A DNA stretch of 64,000 nucleotides, taken from Atopobiaceae bacterium (GTDB lineage: Bacteria > Actinomycetota > Coriobacteriia > Coriobacteriales > Atopobiaceae). How positions within the stretch are numbered: the first letter of the stretch is position 1; each line of letters begins with the position of its first letter. Under the pieces are notes generated by a model. The model did not search any database. It was not told where the DNA came from and saw only the letters and a program-made list of their open reading frames with translations. The stretch lies in the NCBI GenBank assembly GCA_017533825.1, contig JAFWIE010000081.1:27812-91811 (forward strand), written 5' to 3'. Shown here one piece after another: positions 61,038-64,000 of the stretch. Position numbers and translations under genes: made by a program.

Positions 61038-63201
61038 ATGTTGGAAATCTTTGAGGACTACCTCTTCGCTCAGGAATACTTCGCAGCAGATGAATTTGCT
61101 ACAGGTGAGGATCAGGCAGAGACGGTTGTCGCTTCGCTCATCGCCCTCTGGAACTACGCGAGGATTCGCATCATCGCTCATCCCGAGCTTGCGAATAGTC
61201 GTATGATCTCGGTTGCCCAGCGCAACCTTGGCTTCAAGGTTCCCCTGCCGTTTTACCGGGACTTTCCCGACTCGGTTCTTGGTTTGAGTTACAACGAGCG
61301 TCTTGCCGATCAGCTCATGCACTACTACCGCACGTATTGCCTGGGCGATTTCCCGCACGCGGGCCGCTCGATGCTAGAGGCTCGCTACGAGCGCCTTGCC
61401 TTTGCCGAGGACGTCGAGCCAAAGAAGCTCGCTATCATCACCCCTGCGGAGGCGGATGAACTGCTCAAGAGCGCCGTGGAAGGGTTTCTAAGCAGCACGC
61501 GACCCCTCAACGCGAAGGACCAAGAGCTGGTGGAGGCATACGTCACCAGCAATCCCGCATTTCCCGTGGTTCACTGTGCGTGCAAGGATACAGCCATCCG
61601 ACTCATCCTCAATACCAGGGACCTCAGCTTCATGCGCTACATCGAGCTCGCCGATGTCATACGCCTGGTGGAGTGGATGCATGAGCTGCGCTACACGGAG
61701 ATGAAGCTTGTGCACGCCGAATATCACAAAGGGCTGAGCATTCTGGAGTACGAGCCGGTCTCGGCGATGAAGAAGCTTAACCTGCGCAATCGTGACAGGA
61801 AGCTCATCGCTGCCGTAATTGACAAGTGCTTTGAGCGTGGCAACGTGGACATCGATGCCTGTCTCGAGAAGAAGCGGCTTTGGAATGGATTGCTGCACCA
61901 CCTACACTATCGGCCAAAGAGCAGCCAGGCGCAGGAGTTCTGCGATGCCATGCGCGGCAAGGACCGGCGCTCGGCGTACTCGGCAATGGAGCGCTGCCTT
62001 GCAGCGGGCGACGTACGGGGAGCGACAGATGCCCTGCTTCAGGCAAAGGGCCCCGGCGCGGTCCTGCGGCACCTCGACCACCTGCTCAGCAGAATCGATG
62101 ACACGCGGGACACAACGCAGGTGGAGGCAGACATTGATTACGTGCTCACTGCCTGCAACACGCGAAATAGGATCATCCTCGTGCAGCTGCTGCTCAAGTA
62201 TGGCACGGAGTCCGCTGGCTTTGGGAGCGCAAGGGAACGTGACTTCGCGTTCGTCCACCTGGGCCAGCTGACCAAGCACCACGAGACCCGCGAGGAGGTC
62301 TCACGGCGCAAGTCCGAATTGCCCGACGGTCTTGCGGAGCACGTGGAGAGGTGGGTGCGCGAGCGGCTCGAACGCGCTTGCCGCGACTCCCTTGGCAACG
62401 TGTATGTCGCCGACGGCATGCGCTATTTCGCCGTGCCGCTACAGGAAGGCGCCTCCATGGTCGGCTTTTGGAACCCTGCCGCGCAGCACGCGCATCCCGC
62501 TGCCCGGGGGCAAGAAGATTCGCGCGTTCACCTATTGGGAGAAGGTGAACGACATCGACCTCTCGTGCTTCGCGCTGGGAACCCATGGCGATATGCGCGA
62601 ATTCTCGTGGCGGACCATGGCAAAAATGCAATCTCGCGCGCTCGTCTACTCGGGCGACCAGACGAGCGGCTATCACGGTGGCTCGGAGTACTTTGACGTG
62701 GATACTGCTACCTTCGCGCATGAATACGGAAGCAGTTGGCGCTACCTGGTGTTTTGCGACAACGTGTACAGTTCGAAGACCTTTGACCAGTGCGTATGCC
62801 GTGCAGGCTACATGCTGCGCGACCGTAAGGACTCGGGCGAGGTGTTCGAGCCGGCTACTGTGCAGTCCTCGTTCGAGGTGAACTGCAAGAGTCGTGCTGC
62901 CTACCTCTTTGCACTCGACTTGAAGAACCCCGCACTCATCTGGCTCAACCTCGGCGAGCGCAGCATGCGGCACATTGCGGGCACGAGTGATTTCGCGTTC
63001 TTGTTTAGGTATCTCTGCACCACAGACATCTTGAGCGTACATGACTTCGCGGCCATGCTCGCAAGCGAGGTGGTCGCCACACCAGAAGAGGCCGATGTCG
63101 TATTTGCCGATGCTTCGCCCGAGGAGCTTGGGCTGCATGAGGGTCAGGAGCTCATTCGTCCCAGCAACACAGCCCGCTTCCTCGAGCTGCTGAACGCGTG
63201 A
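61038..63201 (+). pseudogene. TerD-domain protein (MXAN_6230/SCO0854-like), frameshifted
   Basis: ATG 61038 (GAAGGGAGG upstream) starts a long protein: helical N-terminal part, then a middle region with NTRDLSFMRYIELADVIRLV and LLHHLHYRPKSSQAQEF. Near 62466-62469 (TTTT) the frame breaks; dropping one T continues GTLPRSTRIPLPGGKKIRAF, DIDLSCFALGTHG, YSGDQTSGYHGGSEYFDV to 63201, a TerD-like C-terminal domain. Corrected length is about 720 residues. TerD-type proteins act in tellurite or stress responses with calcium binding. A single-base change or a sequence error could explain the break. Confidence 0.78.
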
Positions 63202-63331
63202 TGCCCTCGCTTCGCGGGCGGCAAAGGGGCGCGTGTGAGAGAGATCGTTGACACCCGGGTTCAGCTGTCGTCGCCCTTACAGAGCGTCTGCTTGCGGACG
63301 AAGTCGGTGTGGGGCGTTCCCATCACAGCAA

Positions 63332-63361
63332 AACAGGGGGTCGTCGAGATGGCCCCCTGTT
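63332..63361. terminator. hairpin between the TerD-domain gene and the small HTH gene
   Basis: AACAGGGGG pairs with CCCCCTGTT (9 bp, 12-base loop). It lies 28 bases before the end of the convergent minus gene at 63389. Confidence 0.6.
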
Positions 63362-63388
63362 CGCATGAGACTACAGCCTCCGATTGCG

Positions 63389-63568
63389 CTACTCTGCCGG
63401 CTCCCACTTGCAACGCACCGGCGACACGATTGCGCCCGTCTTCTTGAGCTCCTTCATCGCCTTGTCGACGACCTTGCGGTCCAAGCCCGAAAGCTCGGCA
63501 ATCTTGCCGGCATTCAGCGGCATGCCTGCTTCCCTCATCGTCTGCAGTACCAGCTCCGTTGCCTCCAT
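63389..63568 (-). CDS. small winged-helix DNA-binding-like protein
   Basis: A 59-residue protein consisting of a single helix-turn-helix unit: ATELVLQTMREAGMPLNAGK, IAELSGLDRKVVDKAMKELK, KTGAIVSPVRCKWEP. The order helix, helix, recognition helix and wing fits a minimal MarR/winged-helix fold. ATG 63568 follows GGAAGGAAACGAC. It is a likely DNA-binding protein of unknown target. Confidence 0.75.
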   Translation of the reverse strand: MEATELVLQTMREAGMPLNAGKIAELSGLDRKVVDKAMKELKKTGAIVSPVRCKWEPAE

Positions 63569-63814
63569 GTCGTTTCCTTCCTCTCGAATCGTTCTCGTGC
63601 CGTACCAACCGCTTGCGCGGAATTGAACACTAAGGTACCGCAACCTGCGACAAAGAAACAGGCATTCGTCACGCGTGACCCCTGAGCGTGGCAATGATGG
63701 GTACATTCACGTCCACTGAGAAGAACTCTCCCATCGGGCCGGCAAATCCCCCTTCATCCGAGCCCCCGGGCGCCGCGTGCTACACTGGTGGCGAGAAGAG
63801 ACGGGGGGCACGGC

Positions 63815-64000
63815 ATGGCACGCACCATCAGCATAGGGGCGCAGGGGTTCGAGGACCTGCGCGCGAACGGGTACTTCTACGTGGACAAGACCGGCTTCGT
63901 GAGGGACTGGTGGCAGGGGGGCGACTCCGTCACCCTCGTCTGCCGGCCGAGGCGCTTCGGCAAGACCCTCAACCTCGACACCGTGCGCTGCTTCCTCTCG
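63815..64000 (+). CDS. AAA-ATPase-like / PD-(D/E)XK nuclease family protein, N-terminal part, cut by the window edge
   Basis: 62 codons before the window ends. ISIGAQGFEDLRANGYFYVD, KTGFVRDWW and the Walker A-like CRPRRFGKTLNLDT match the gene at 3789 almost residue for residue, with CFLS at the same position. ATG 63815 is preceded by ACGGGGGGCACGGC; a TACACT box is at 63781. No palindromic element lies in front of this copy within the window. Confidence 0.88.
   Translation, partial: MARTISIGAQGFEDLRANGYFYVDKTGFVRDWWQGGDSVTLVCRPRRFGKTLNLDTVRCFLS

Noticed and set aside
62466..62469. Programmed ribosomal frameshifting in the TerD-domain gene
   Set aside because: The run of four T is short, no strong slippery heptamer or following structure stands out, and a simple one-base change explains it.
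53121..64000. Prophage or integrative element spanning the 3' end
   Set aside because: No integrase, phage structural, conjugation or attachment-site signatures are visible; the zone looks like scattered decay.

Overview
This is a GC-rich window of about 64 kb with strong Shine-Dalgarno sites and tight, often overlapping gene pairs. The gene content points to a host-associated anaerobic actinobacterium of the class Coriobacteriia, most like Atopobiaceae (Olsenella-type). Supporting genes are a bile-salt-hydrolase family enzyme, reverse rubrerythrin, many flavodoxin-fold proteins, the AAA-ATPase/PD-(D/E)XK family, type III glutamine synthetase and the LL-diaminopimelate aminotransferase route to lysine. 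The taxon is inferred from content, not from a marker gene. I saw no rRNA, tRNA, CRISPR array, intact transposase or prophage.

Layout. 1-3141: a cut peptide deformylase, a HAD phosphatase, a GNAT-SLOG fusion and a GyrI-like protein. 3142-6304: an AAA-ATPase/nuclease gene between two ~350 bp direct repeats, each holding a 161 bp palindromic element. 6305-9897: flavodoxin, a conserved unknown, a CPBP protease, a D-2-hydroxyacid dehydrogenase and a small double-glycine leader peptide. 9981-15989 (minus): FtsX-like permease, its ATPase, and a methyltransferase fused in frame to an exported coiled-coil protein. 16084-16364: an array of 26 bp boxes in two orientations. 16461-28894: PhzF-like protein, type III glutamine synthetase, two M14-like deacylases, glutamate synthase gltBD and a membrane protein. 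29136-37315: the coupled run carA-carB-dapF-dapL, then asnB. 37316-38203: a fourth palindromic element, 42 bp tandem repeats and a second double-glycine peptide. 38252-48913: a lipoprotein with a prephenate dehydratase domain, two-domain GNAT, TPR protein, a PadR/flavodoxin redox cluster, rubrerythrin, two pseudogenes and a bile-salt-hydrolase family enzyme. 49234-53105: a hybrid sensor kinase coupled to a solute-binding lipoprotein. 53121-64000: a decaying accessory zone with a truncated NHLM-type secretion adapter, a third double-glycine candidate, a deleted hybrid kinase, a frameshifted TerD-domain gene, and the start of a second AAA-ATPase/nuclease gene.

How the parts fit. Ammonia and amino-group metabolism (glnN, gltBD, carAB, asnB, dapF, dapL) forms a core between 17.6 and 37.3 kb. 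Six flavodoxin-fold proteins and a rubrerythrin suggest redox and oxidative defence in an anaerobe. The most novel material is small or non-coding: the four-copy 161 bp palindrome carrying DnaA-box-like words, the paired double-glycine peptides with tandem repeats of 21 and 42 bp in front of them, the 41 bp period box array, and the in-frame methyltransferase/exported-protein fusion through a pentapeptide repeat.
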